64,000 bases of DNA from Diaporthe sp. PMI_573 (lineage: Eukaryota > Ascomycota > Sordariomycetes > Diaporthales > Diaporthaceae), in the NCBI GenBank assembly GCA_021399435.1, contig JAJTUP010000003.1, forward strand, positions 1,302,001 through 1,366,000. Direction: 5' to 3'. A program made the translations under genes and the position numbers. This document shows, piece after piece, positions 21,937 to 33,032 of the stretch. The notes under the pieces are model-generated. The model did no database searches and was not told the DNA's origin. It worked only from the letters and a program-made list of their open reading frames with translations. Position 1 is the stretch's first letter. The number at the start of each line of letters is the position of its first letter.

Positions 21937-24420
21937 ATGGTCCGCAACGCTCGGTACGGCGACGGCGGCGTCGCCAATCCGGCGCGACCGTCTTTACCCG
22001 CTGCCAGAGGCCACTCGCAGTCATTCACTGCCGGCTCAAATCCCAACAGCGCTCCCATGCCCAATTTCTCGGGTCAGCGCCGTCGATCGCAACCTGCTTC
22101 CTCTAGCTCTCACAAGAAGTCATACTCACCTCTGCCGGAGCCATCGTTCGATCTCATGTCAACTTCGGCGCCTTCTCTGTTCGGCGATATGAACTACCAA
22201 TTGCCTACTCAGCACTTCGACCAACAACAAGACCCCAATCAAATGAACTCGTCTGGATCTTATGGCATGTCCGGGCTGCCATCGACGACCTTCCCGGGCT
22301 CTTTCGATTCTTCAGCCGATCCCTACCTGGCCAGCGGCCTATACGACCCAGCGTCTTACAACAGCACAGAGTTCCCTGCTCTGAGCGCTCCAGACATGAC
22401 CTTCTCACATCCATCTCTCGCTCCTAATTCCGCCAAGATAAATTCACCTTTCATCTCAAATGGTCCAGTCTTGGCTCCACCAGTATCCAACCGTCCGGCG
22501 CCGACCACGGATTCGATGAACAAAAACTCACCACAAACACCACGAAAGATTATCAGGTCGAAATCGGTGGCAGCAGCAACGTCGCGCAACCAGCCTTTGC
22601 TACCTGCTCCCTCCAGTGTCAAAACGCCACCTCGTGCCCTTGGACCACGCGACCCGAATGCAAATGCTGTCAAGCGCCATCTGCCCGATTCTCCTACCTT
22701 CGAATCGACCTCGCCTAGGAAGGCCCACAAGCGATCAAAGACGGACGAGCCTGGACGCCACCGCTCGCCTGTTCCCATTCCTGATGCCGAGTCCTTCCCG
22801 GCCGTCGACCCCGGCGAGGATAACAGTAAGCCACCGTACACATACGCTCAAATGATCGCATTGGCAATCTGGAAAGCCCCTGCGCGACGACGTACCTTGG
22901 CCCAGATTTACGACTTCATCAGGACGACGTGGTGCTACTACCGCAAGGACGACACCTGGGAGAACAGCATTCGACACAACCTCAGCCTTCACAAGAAATT
23001 CTTCGAAAAGCAGGCGCGGGCCAAGGACGACCCCGGCAAGGGCAACTACTGGCTCATCATACCTGGAAATGAGCGCGAGCTGCTCGACGTGTATCTGAAG
23101 GAGAGGTCCGGTACCGAGGGAGCCATACTTGGCAAAAGTATGGCGGTGCCCTCCAGTGCTCGGCTGGAGCCGTCAGCTCTGCCTCCGCCTCACCAAGAGC
23201 CAATGTTACCACCTCAGCCATCCAACTTCCAGCTGCATCTCCCACCGCTGCCGAAGTTGCAACCGCCAGCGCCTGTTCAGCCCGAGTTGTCCTCGGATGC
23301 AACTATTCCTGCCTCCGACCAAGCCTTTGAGGAGCTTGAAGCTGCAAATGACCGCCAAGAGGAATACCACTCCTTAGACGCTACGTTGAGCTCCTCTCCT
23401 CCTTCCATTTCCGGGCATGTTTCTGTCCCAAGCGACACACCAACCCGCACTGCCAGGGCTGTGGGCTCGTCTGGTCGCATGTCAGGTAACCGCAAGCGCG
23501 GCTCAATGATTGATAGTGGTTATATGACCAATATCGAGTCCTCCATCATGCGATACGGCCAACAAAGGCCGCCTGTGTTTTCCTCGGAAGCGGACATTCA
23601 CCACTTTCAAGGTGGCGGACGTGCCGAAGACGCCATCAGAAAGCTGCGCGCATCTTCGCCCGTCAGTCCTTCTAAGCCCAAGTCTCGCATGCTCCCACCG
23701 TCTTCCTCCCCTGTTGGCAAAGGCTCCCCGTTGCGCTACCGGGCCTCCCCTTCCAAGCCGTCCGCGGCTGTCAAGACACCGGCCAACACGAAGAAGTCTG
23801 CGGCACGCCTTACAGGCGCAACCACACTGGCGCCGCCCAAGACGACTTCCAAGTACAACACCTCACCCATCCGTCAACACGACAAACTCAGGGCGAACAT
23901 TCGAGAGATGCTTGAAACGCCACAGCAGGTACGCGACTACAACAAGAAGTTCCCTGGTCGGCAGAGCAAGGCATCATTCGCGATCTGGGAGGACGAGGCG
24001 TCGCTGCCAGAATCAGATTCTCCTCTAGCCAATTCGGCCGGAAGGATGCTCGATGAGATCATGAGCGAGAAGCGGAACCGTAAGCCGGCCGCTTCTCCTT
24101 TCAAATTTGCGTCTCCTCTCAAGGCCTTCCCCCTCTTCCCGCCCATCGACGAGAACACTGCATGGCATCTTGCATCCCCCAGCAAAATCTTGTCATCTCC
24201 AAGCAAATACTTGCCCGAGGTCAGCAAGCTTCCAGAGTACGACTCAGAGAACTGGATCGTCTCGGAGAATGTGAACGGCTTGGACACCGAGATAGATCTT
24301 GAAAACTTTGGGTCTGATGACTCGAACGCCTTGGATCTCACTCAAACCTTCCGAAGCATTGGCGAAGTCCCCACCGGTGCTGAGGCGTACGGCCCTGCTA
24401 CCCTGCATCGTTTTGGTTAG
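21937..24420 (+). CDS. Forkhead (winged-helix) transcription factor, Hcm1/Sep1-like
   Basis: Nuclear DNA-binding regulator. It is a single exon of 827 residues from ATG 21937. The frame stays open further left to 21805, but there is no upstream ATG in it. The N-terminal third is Ser/Pro/Asn-rich and disordered. The forkhead domain lies at about 295-385: KPPYTYAQMIALAIWKA, then TWENSIRHNLSLHKKFF and GKGNYWLIIPGNE, including the recognition-helix NSIRHNLS. No FHA domain is visible, which argues against Fkh1/Fkh2 and for the Hcm1/Sep1 group that controls cell-cycle or septation genes. The C-terminal half is Ser/Pro-rich with many SP/TP sites, so CDK regulation is plausible (inference). The gene is preceded by an unusually long spacer and converges with atg101. 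Confidence 0.88.
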   Translation: MVRNARYGDGGVANPARPSLPAARGHSQSFTAGSNPNSAPMPNFSGQRRRSQPASSSSHKKSYSPLPEPSFDLMSTSAPSLFGDMNYQLPTQHFDQQQDPNQMNSSGSYGMSGLPSTTFPGSFDSSADPYLASGLYDPASYNSTEFPALSAPDMTFSHPSLAPNSAKINSPFISNGPVLAPPVSNRPAPTTDSMNKNSPQTPRKIIRSKSVAAATSRNQPLLPAPSSVKTPPRALGPRDPNANAVKRHLPDSPTFESTSPRKAHKRSKTDEPGRHRSPVPIPDAESFPAVDPGEDNSKPPYTYAQMIALAIWKAPARRRTLAQIYDFIRTTWCYYRKDDTWENSIRHNLSLHKKFFEKQARAKDDPGKGNYWLIIPGNERELLDVYLKERSGTEGAILGKSMAVPSSARLEPSALPPPHQEPMLPPQPSNFQLHLPPLPKLQPPAPVQPELSSDATIPASDQAFEELEAANDRQEEYHSLDATLSSSPPSISGHVSVPSDTPTRTARAVGSSGRMSGNRKRGSMIDSGYMTNIESSIMRYGQQRPPVFSSEADIHHFQGGGRAEDAIRKLRASSPVSPSKPKSRMLPPSSSPVGKGSPLRYRASPSKPSAAVKTPANTKKSAARLTGATTLAPPKTTSKYNTSPIRQHDKLRANIREMLETPQQVRDYNKKFPGRQSKASFAIWEDEASLPESDSPLANSAGRMLDEIMSEKRNRKPAASPFKFASPLKAFPLFPPIDENTAWHLASPSKILSSPSKYLPEVSKLPEYDSENWIVSENVNGLDTEIDLENFGSDDSNALDLTQTFRSIGEVPTGAEAYGPATLHRFG

Positions 24421-25447
24421 AAGCCTGCAGACACCTTTAGGCATTCTTGAGCCAGACGGCTTGTCTGGGAGGTGTGCAAGGCCTCGGGGTCCTGGAACAT
24501 GATTCGTGGCTGTGAAGGTGGGTTACAGTAATTACACGAAGGTCACGATGCGTACGACAATTACTCGTCAAGCATAGGTCTTGATGGCGTCCTCAACGCC
24601 CACAGGTCATGGTCGGGGGAGTGAGGGTATAAGCGAGCGAGCATACTGTGTTTTTGCTTTAGATGTGCCTTGAGCCACATCTTTTGATTCTGTCTTACTT
24701 TGGTCTTTTTTCTATCACTTTCGCGTGGAGTCCTGGATAGGTGGAATGTTCCTATACCCTCCTTTTGGAACACAGGATAATGGACGGTACAGCATGGTGC
24801 GACAAGCAATGCAAAGGATATTGTATTTTGCGGTACAGGACGTGGGCAACCACACCAATGGATCAGTTGTTTGAGTATAGTACATGAAGCGGGTTTGGAT
24901 TAGCCGGCCTGCTTTAAGCTCTGCAGATAATCGAGCTTCTTTTTGGCAACATGCTTCCTGATCTCAGCCAGACCGTGTCGTGTTCCCCACAATATGGCAC
25001 ATATATCTATGCCGTATATCCCCTACTAGGGCAAAGATGGCTGGAGACTAAACATCAGACCGAATTACATTGACACCGTCAAGAGATGGCACGTAGTAGC
25101 ACACACACAAAATTAGGTAGTATCATGTGATGATAGCATGGGTATCTACATTAGCTTGGCTCCTATGCCACCAAGCAATCAACCAAGCCGCCACCCGAAC
25201 CCGGATGGAGTTACTGTCTCGCTCAAATGTATATCGTGTCCAGGCGACTTGCGCAGGAACATAACCTCTCGTTCTATCAGCAAACGCCATGAACACCCGC
25301 AGTCGCGCCCGTTCTTTAACCTCGAAATGAAATGCCGCACGCACCAAACCAACGGTGGCGAGTTGGGGCCAAAGAAAGAGTCGCAGAGTCTAAAGACAAA
25401 AGTTACGACGCAGAGAACGAGTATTGACTTCCCAATGAGGTTTGTTG
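24421..25447. other. Convergent 3' region between the forkhead gene and atg101
   Basis: About 1 kb between convergent stop codons. I see no gene, repeat or RNA element here. Confidence 0.6.
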
Positions 25448-26569
25448 TCAGTACAGGCCCCCGAATCGACTGCCCCACCCACCACCACCTGTGGCGGCAG
25501 CGGCAGCGCCGCCGACGGCGTCCTTCTGGTTGACTGTGATGTTGTAGGGGAAGGGGTTCGTCTCGGTGGTGGTGATGGGCGGGATGTGGTCCTTGAAGCT
25601 GTTGACGGAGGTGATTATCTTCATGACGGTCGTGAGGAGGGTCGTCTCCATGGCCTTGCGGACCTTTGCGCGCTCTGTACGTTTTGAGTTCTGTGTTAGG
25701 AAACCTTCTTCTTTTCTTTGCCATAGATACGTGGGGTGTGCGCATGTGTGTAGGTTATAAGAGGGCTCACCATTCTCCGTCCTGGGCTCCGCGACCGTCA
25801 CCCTGATGGTCCAGCTCTCCCAGCATACCTCCTCGTCGCCCTTGTACCACATCTTGCGCCGGCGCGTCTTCTCCATGAACTGGACTGACACCTGGCCCCG
25901 GCCGCCGCCGTTGGCGCTGTTCCCGCCTCCTCCGCCGCCGCCGCCCCAGGGACTGCTGCTGGGCGACCCCAGGAAGCCGCCGACGACGGCGCGGGCCTGC
26001 TGCTGCAGCGAGGGGGAGGAGGACCTCTGCTGGGTCCTGTCGGCGTCGAGCTCGCGCAGGAGGGTGGCGGTTCGCTGGGCGATCAGGGTCTCGAGCTCGG
26101 GCTCGGCGACGTAGGGGAGGGTGAGGTCTAGTACCTCGTGGGTCTGCGGGGTGATTGTTGGGAAGTATCTGTGGAAGAAGATTGTGTGGAGGATACCTGT
26201 TTGTATTTTGGGCTGTCAGCCTTGCTCTTGTTGTGTATGGACGTGGTGGGGCGGGCAGCAGGAAAGTAAGGGGGGATGTGGGATGCGGGCGCCGAAACCG
26301 TGGCCAGTAGCTATGAGGGGCAGCCACCTCCCAACAACCGCTGTTGGAGAGCTCAGGACCTCGACAGACGGCGTCACGACCGGCGAGGCTAGGCTGAGCT
26401 TTCAACGGCAAGCCGCGCGCGTGCATGCGAGCCCTAGCGAGGGGTATGTGGAGAGCTGCGAAGACATGGGGGATGACATACCTCGAACGACATCTCGGAC
26501 CGAGGTGGGGTCGGCGAAGGCGTCGAGGATGAACTCCTGCGGTATCTTTGGCTCCGCGGCCTTCTCCAT
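25448..26569 (-). CDS. atg101: Autophagy-related protein 101 (Atg101)
   Basis: HORMA-fold subunit of the Atg1/ULK initiation complex that stabilises Atg13 in fungi lacking Atg29/Atg31. Minus-strand exons are 26569-26482, 26196-25771 and 25674-25448, giving 246 residues. The introns are 26481-26197 (gtatgt...aacag, 285 nt, the longest resolved in this window) and 25770-25675 (gtgagc...tacag). Diagnostic segments are EFILDAFADPTSVRDVVRG, ILHTIFFHRYFPTITPQT, EEVCWESWTIRVTVAEPRTE (which runs up to the second intron) and HIPPITTTETNPFPYNI. Between the first and second halves of the fold sits a Ser/Gly-rich insert ([21 protein letters not shown]), and a shorter Gly/Ala run lies near the C-terminus. 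At 246 residues it is slightly longer than animal Atg101 because of these runs. Confidence 0.93.
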
Positions 26570-27149
26570 CCTCGCGATTCAAAAGTGCCCAGGCCGTTGG
26601 GCAACAGCAGGGTGGTGAGCGAGGCTGCGAGGCTGACAGGGGCTGTTTGGTTGAAGGGTTTGTGGACCATGCGGTTTTGTGGTTGACTTGTCGCGAGGCT
26701 GAGTGGATGGCTGGATGATGACGATGTGTTGCTTGCTTGTTGGAATGCGGCAATTGCGTGGGGGGGCGGCGGACTGGAGTGAGGGGCAAAAGGATGGAGC
26801 TGCCCGCCTGCCCGCCCTGTCATGCACCTTGTTTCCTGGTGGCCCCACCTGCCCGTGGCAGCCAGGAGTTGCCGCATGACGCACCCCTGTCAGCAGGTAC
26901 ACCACTGCGCGTGCTGCGACGCGGGTGGCCTTGTACCCTGGAGATCACTGGGACACCACTTGACTCGCAAGCTTCCTGGACTAACTGTGTAAGCCTGCAC
27001 AAGACGGGGCCCATAACGTCAAGCCAGGAGGCAATAAAATATTATTTCTCTCCACACGTGTAAACTGTATCTGATTATAGCACATCGGCGTAATCAGACA
27101 CGACATAATTTTATCCTTGGTTCCATACCTCATCAGATGCTGTTCCCGT

Positions 27150-28205
27150 TCAAGCCAGTTCATGCACAACCTCCCAGGCCCCTAATCCGTAGCGCTCGGG
27201 TCCAGAGGGAAGATCCAAACGGTTTGCAGTCCTAGCCGGCCTCTCATTGTCCTCTGTAAGGCCTTGAAGCAGCTCCAACCTGCTTCCATCCAGGCCAATG
27301 CGTATGCTAATTATTCCATCGCCAGGGTGCAGGTTCAACGAGGTCCATGAGCCCTGTCGTTCTTCATTAAAGTCTTCTGGCAGATGTGTCACTCCTATAA
27401 CAGATTGACCTCCCAAGAGACTTGCGTCAGATTGCTTCACCAATACTATAAACATAATTAGAGTTGAGCGTACCAGCCGCCATTCTTTCCTGTCGTTTTC
27501 GACAGCATCTCCATGTCAACAATGATCCGACTGGAAGTCCGGTAATTAAGGTAACAATAGCGATGATGGCTTCGGTCGAGAGGTTCATGCTGCCTCAAGT
27601 CAAGCTCATGTTATGCTCTTCTCCACTGTGTGAGCGCAGGATAAAGGTCAAGACAGGGAAAATACAACGTGGGAAACAAGCAAACATGTGGTTCCTAGGT
27701 CTAATAGTCGCTCTTCCGACATGGGAACCGGTGAGGTCTAATATAAGAGTTGATGAGCCCAGGCTTGTCCATGCTTTCATCCGGGTATCACATAGGGACC
27801 TGGCGCTGACCGTCTTGAACACCACTGACTGCGCCTCTCCAGAGGGTGGCTCAATACAGGAGCGATTTGGATTTCAGACTCTGAATTTGGCTAATTAGAA
27901 ACAAACATGTCGTTGGATGCGACCCAGGGAAACGATGAGAGATGAAGAGCTCTCGCATTCCTGCCCATCTGATGACTGATGTAGCTTTCCATTTCCAGAC
28001 TTCGTTCAGGCCTAATCAGAGGGCTTTGTTTGCCACAAGCTGTTGCAATCCAGGCAACATTCTGGTCAGTGGCTACTGCAACTGAACAGTCCTGAGCAAC
28101 CTTGATGATGAGCTTGTTCGGAGGCTTGAGGCTGATGAATGCAAGTGATATCTCACAAGGGGCCAAGACCGGTCTTTCAGATCCCGTCAGAGATCAATCA
28201 TTGGG
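27150..28205 (-). pseudogene. Unidentified coding-like fragments on the minus strand, possible decayed or multi-exon gene
   Basis: Three minus-strand segments look coding by composition but do not assemble into a clean gene. About 28203-27891 is an open frame without ATG at its start (SLTGSERPVLAPCEISLAF ... CSVAVATDQNVAWIATACGK). About 27865-27730 reads FKTVSARSLCDTRMKAWTS and SLGSSTLILDLTG. 27455-27150 is an ATG-initiated frame of 101 residues (GSWTSLNLHPGDGIISIRIG). They lie in one orientation and order, but I found no donor/acceptor pairs joining them with consistent phase. I do not recognise the family. Options are a relic interrupted by mutations, a gene with unusual splicing, or chance open frames. 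Position and strand are given for the whole stretch. Confidence 0.3.
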
Positions 28206-28458
28206 TCGATCCCAACGTGGTGTACCCGTTGATACGTGCTACAGCAGCAGTACGCGTACCTCGGGATACACATGCCAATAATAATCTTTCAGATACCGTT
28301 GGCATCCAATCAGTATGCTGTCTTTCTTGTCACCCTTCCAGGCCATCCTCTAGAACAGATGAGCTTGCGTTCGGTCCGAGCCACGGTACGAGGATCCTGC
28401 TGCTTATGCAGTCAGTGACCTAGGGGCAAAACGCATCCAGCTTCTAGGTCACGGTCTC

Positions 28459-28466
28459 TATATAAT
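28459..28466 (+). promoter_or_regulatory. TATA-like element upstream of the Clr5-ankyrin gene
   Basis: TATATAAT, about 285 bases before the ATG at 28750. It could be the core promoter if the leader is 200-250 nt long; this is unproven. Confidence 0.3.
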
Positions 28467-28749
28467 TGGGTGTCCCTGTTGCTGACATTTTGTTTAAAAC
28501 TTTCATATCTTTATCCTTGAGCAAGGAACTTCTCAATCGAGCTTTGCCCAGCAACACCTACTCTGTTCTGAATACAATCGCTTGCATCTATGTTGAGCCC
28601 TCTTCGATTTTTGCTTACCTAGAAACTTTGAAAAGCAGCACATTTCCTTCCCAATTCCCGTCTGTGTATTTTTGAACCCCAAGTAGTATCTGTTGCTGGC
28701 TGTTGCCGGCGCGAAGCCACTTGAGCATCCAGACAGCAAAATATCCAGG

Positions 28750-31700
28750 ATGGCACCCAAGGCGAATCGTCACTCGGATGAGGAATGGCTGAGCCGCAAG
28801 ACAGAAATTCGAGATTTGTTCATGACGAAGGGCCTCGCACTCCCTGCAGTGATACAGCATCTCGAATCCCAAGGATTCTCCGTCACGTGAGCCTTGCATG
28901 ATGCAACTTGACAAGGTCAATCTGACAATTGCACAGCAAGTCACAACTAGAATATAAGTTGAAAGCCTGGGGATTCAAGAAGAAACTACCAAAGAACAAC
29001 AGCCAGGCTGGATGGAAATACGTCCGCCATCATGTTGAGAAACGGAAAAATCAGGGCAAAGAGTCAGAAGTCATTCTGAGTGGTCGACAGTTAGACCAAC
29101 AGACTGTCGAACGGGAAATCAGTCGCCACTATAGCAGTGCATGGAGCAGCAATTTTCAAATTGGTCAGTTCAACATGCCAATATACGATGCACGGACTTT
29201 TCAGTGTATTGACATGTTGATTTCAAGCAACGAGCCCGAGAACACCGGAGGACTTTCCTGTCTCCATACGTACCCCGGCTGCTCTCACAATGGATTTCGA
29301 GTGGGACAACTCGCTGCCATGGATCCAGTTCCAGCTGAATGTCAACCGTGAGTTTATCTCGCGCTCTGAATTAGCCTCATTTAGTATCGAAAGCTCACGC
29401 AACCAGTTACCGTAACCACACCTCTGGACTGTCTGGAAACTGTCAATGTAATGGCCTCCCCTCTCGTCACCATTCGGCCAGAAAACTTCGGCTCCCTTCA
29501 GTCGAAGACGAGTGTTTCCGCTTTAGCCTCATCAATCGGGTTGATCATGCCCGAGTCTTACGAAGGCGAGAACTTCAGTCGCGCGGAAACATTGGCTCGA
29601 GGACCGAGCATCGATGCCATACAGGAGCACATCAAGATTGCAATCTTCAAGCTCTCGAACAAACTTCGTACCAGCCTCAGCTGGGACCAAACGCTGGAGG
29701 TTTTGGAGATGTCTGGAATCATGTCAGCTCGAGTACAACTGAATCAACACTCCGACAGCTCGAGGACCATATCTGCCTTGGCCGAGGCACTTTATCGGGA
29801 TGCTTTCAGATTCCTATATCGTTCCCGCTTTTACGAAGCGCCTGAAAATTTGCAATCCAGAAGCGTCAAGCTGGTCACCTGGCTGCTGAGTTTGGGATAC
29901 TGTTCGGACACATACATCTACCTACATTATTGGCGCAACCGTGACGATGACTACAGCCTGGACAGCAAGGCAACTGGGCTCCAAATAGCAATACTCTGCA
30001 AGAACTACGAATTAGCCTGTGTCCTACTCGATGCAGGGGCAGATCCAAGTCTGCTAAGCCATCATATGCACCCCTGGAACGGCGACCATTTGCTTCTCTT
30101 GCCACCATTGGCCATTGCAATTTGCTGTGAACCCTCGCCAGGTAAAACTGCCATTATCAGGCGTCTCTTGGATGCGGGTGTAGACATCAGTGCTGAGCAG
30201 GAGTGCAAGCGCGGCTTCATCGTCAAACTCTCCGTGCTTAGGATGCTTGTTGGCTGTGCAGAGGAAGAGGAGGCGGAGATGCAAGAGGTCATGGATGTCC
30301 TATGCATGGGCCAAGCCAAATTTGTGACAGCCGACGTCTTGATTTCCGCGGCCTGGGATGGGAAAATGAAGAATCTGGAACTCCTTCTTCGGATCAACCC
30401 CGACGTCAATATGACCAACCCACTGGGGCTGACAGCATTACACGCTGCGGCGTACCAAGGGCATACAGAAATTTGCAAGATGCTTCTTCTGAAAGGATCT
30501 TTTGCGGATTATCCAGACCAGGATGCTCCTTCCCCTCTACACCTTGCGTCTTATCAGAATCACGTTGCCATTGTCGCCCTGCTGCATTCACACGGCGCAA
30601 GTCTCCTTCGTGGCATCAAGATCACCACAAATAATTACGCAGTGGTGTTTTCGAGATACTTCTTGGATACCTTCCAAGATGACACTGAGGAAAGGTCTTA
30701 TTCCATGAAAGGGTGGGAAGGGGTGAAGGAACTTGCATCACTGCTCGAAAGTCCAGTAGGAGCAGCCGTCTACGCCTCAGACGACCAAAGGGGAAACACA
30801 GTTACATATCTGGTGCAGCATGGTGTCGAATTACCGACTTCGACAGTATATTTCGCGTCTTCCCGTCGATTTCCCCAGTTACTTTCCCTCGCACTTCGAC
30901 AAAATCTTAACCCTGACGACCTTGGCCCTGATTGTTGTACTCCTCTTCAGAGGGCTCTACTTGACGTTCACGTGAATGAAACGCCAGCTTGCGTTCAAAT
31001 GGCCTCACATTTGTTGGATAACGGTGCGACAATTGTGGGTGGCGAGGCTATCCTAGCCCTGAGCAACCTCGGATCGTGGGATATTGTGGAAAGAGTTCTC
31101 TCGTCAGACTATGATGACGTCGCCGAGCGCTATGATCTCATCCCCCGCTGGCGAGATTTGCGTGTGCGGATAGGAAGCACACTTCTGGAGACAGCGATTC
31201 TGAGAGGCTCTGGAAATCTGATCCAACTTGTGCTTGCGCGGAAACCAAACGAGTACTCAGCTGGGGCGCTTTGTGCTGCTTCGTTACACGCGGCCAGGGA
31301 AGGTAACGGGCTATATCTCTTGGAACGTCTCTTGGAAAACCGTAAAACTCTACCGGCCAAGCACCGAGAAGATCCCGTATGCGAGACAACAGCTGTTAGC
31401 ATTGCAGCCTGGACCGGAGATTCTGCAATGCTCAAGGTCCTACACAAACGCATACCGGTTTCGCATCTTGCGTATCTCCCCAATGGCGACACCGCCGTCA
31501 AGCTTGCCTCTACAGTCGCAGACCCACCCCACGATTCTCGCTCAGGGTCTCTGTCCTTCTGGCATGAAGCCTGCTTTGATACAAGGACTCACCTTATGGG
31601 GTCACCGGTGAACTTTGCGTTTGAAAGGCGGAAGATCCTTGATCAGCTGCTCGGATACGGCTACAAACTCGATCGAATATCTCTTGTTATCATGGCTAAT

Positions 31701-32717
31701 TCAGGTGATGCATCAACGATGAGATCATTGATACAGGATCAAGATATCCTCCACAATGAATACGCGAGCCGCATTCACAGTCCACTCTATCACGCAATCA
31801 CCAACGGAGACCTGGAATCTTCGGCTTTGCTCCTAGAGCTGGGCGAAAATATCGATGACAACGAGAATGAGGTTGTGAACAGTATCGACGTCGGACGCAA
31901 CCCTCTTGCACGCGCTGTTGAAATGAATGATCTATCCCTAATCAAGATGCTCCTGGACTCAGGGGCTGACTTGAATGTACCACCTTCTTGGTACAGTGGA
32001 ATGACAGCACTTCAGTGTGCAGCCGCTCAGGGCTCACTAGGTATTGCCAAGAAGCTCATCGATCTCGGGGCGGACATGAATGCGGGTCGCGGTAAAACCT
32101 ACGGACGGACTGCACTGGAAGCAGCCGCAGAGTGTGGGAGGATAGATATGGTCCAATTCCTCCTGAGCGAAGGCGTAGAAACGACTGGAAATGGTCGCCA
32201 CCAGTATGTCGCGGCTATTGCAAGGGCCAAGCTCCAGGGAAACTATGTAACGGCGAATATCTTGAAGAAGCACAGACCGTGGACGGATGAGGACCGCATT
32301 CTCTGGCAAGATGAAGACCTTTTGGGGTCTGAAGAAGAAGGGGGGTGGGAAGCTGGCGACCTCGAGGGGTGGGAGGAGGACGATGATGAGTATGGCATGG
32401 CATCAGCTGGTGAGGAGGAGACTAATAGTACCAGGAGTCATCTTGCACGGGAGATGATAGAGATCACCGAAGAGGACGATGGCACTGATTGGGATTCGAG
32501 CAACTCGATCGCTCGGAACGCGCCTTTGGTCAATGGCTCTGATCTCATGAAACAAGACGTGTTCGCTGAGCCGGGCTTCGCTTTCGAGGTGGATGGTATG
32601 GGTGGGGAGGCGGTCGATTGGGACGCCTTTTTGGCCAATGGTCCCACATCCATAAACGAGGATGTGATTGCTGGGCCGGGTTTCATTGTTGAGGACGCAC
32701 TGGCTGGCAATCTTTAA
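28750..32717 (+). CDS. Clr5-domain protein with ankyrin repeats and acidic C-terminal tail
   Basis: Exons are 28750-28886, 28937-29163, 29228-29347 and 29407-32717, giving 1264 residues with all phases consistent. Residues 1-60 form a Clr5 domain (MAPKANRHSDEEWLSRKTEI ... SQLEYKLKAWGFKKK), a small fungal helical domain often placed before ankyrin or TPR repeats. Exon 3 gives EDFPVSIRTPAALTMDFEW. The long fourth exon carries scattered ankyrin repeats. The clearest are at about 500-560 (GLTALHAAAYQGHTEICKML) and 990-1090 (GMTALQCAAAQGSLGIAKKL, RTALEAAAECGRIDMVQFLL). The last 150 residues are very acidic. They end with a duplicated element: QDVFAEPGFAFEVD and EDVIAGPGFIVEDA. Function is unknown; by architecture it is a protein-interaction protein of the kind common in fungal self/non-self or regulatory repertoires (inference). 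Confidence 0.88.
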
Positions 32718-33032
32718 AACAAGGTAGACGACCATATAGTACTTCAGCATTCCTCACCCAAACAATTGACTGATCAAGCATAACATTTCTAAAGGGTATC
32801 TCTAAATCCCGCGCAATAAATCAAACCAGTAGATCAAACCAGTAGCAGCTTTTACACCAATAAACGCCCATGCAACAAACCAGCCAAGCCGTTAGATCCC
32901 CTACTAAGTATGCATTACCAACATGCCCGTCCATCCTCCTATTGTCCCATCCGATCATTACTCAATTATTAATAGCAGTTCTGCACTTCGAAACTGCAAC
33001 AAGTCTTCACACCCAATCATCGATGCCCTCTC
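32718..33032. other. Convergent 3' region between the ankyrin and LRR genes
   Basis: About 315 AT-richer bases between convergent stop codons. It holds only a short direct repeat. Confidence 0.6.
32820..32845. repeat. Perfect tandem duplication of 13 bp
   Basis: Two adjacent copies of atcaaaccagtag in the 3' flank of the ankyrin gene. Confidence 0.9.

Larger units (their letters stand above)
26570..28749. other. Spacer between atg101 and the Clr5-ankyrin gene, with coding-like fragments
   Basis: About 2.2 kb between divergent genes. The part next to atg101 is promoter. From about 27150 to 28205 the minus strand shows coding-like fragments, described separately. The part next to the ankyrin gene includes a TATATAAT at 28459-28466, about 285 bases before its ATG. 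Confidence 0.5.
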
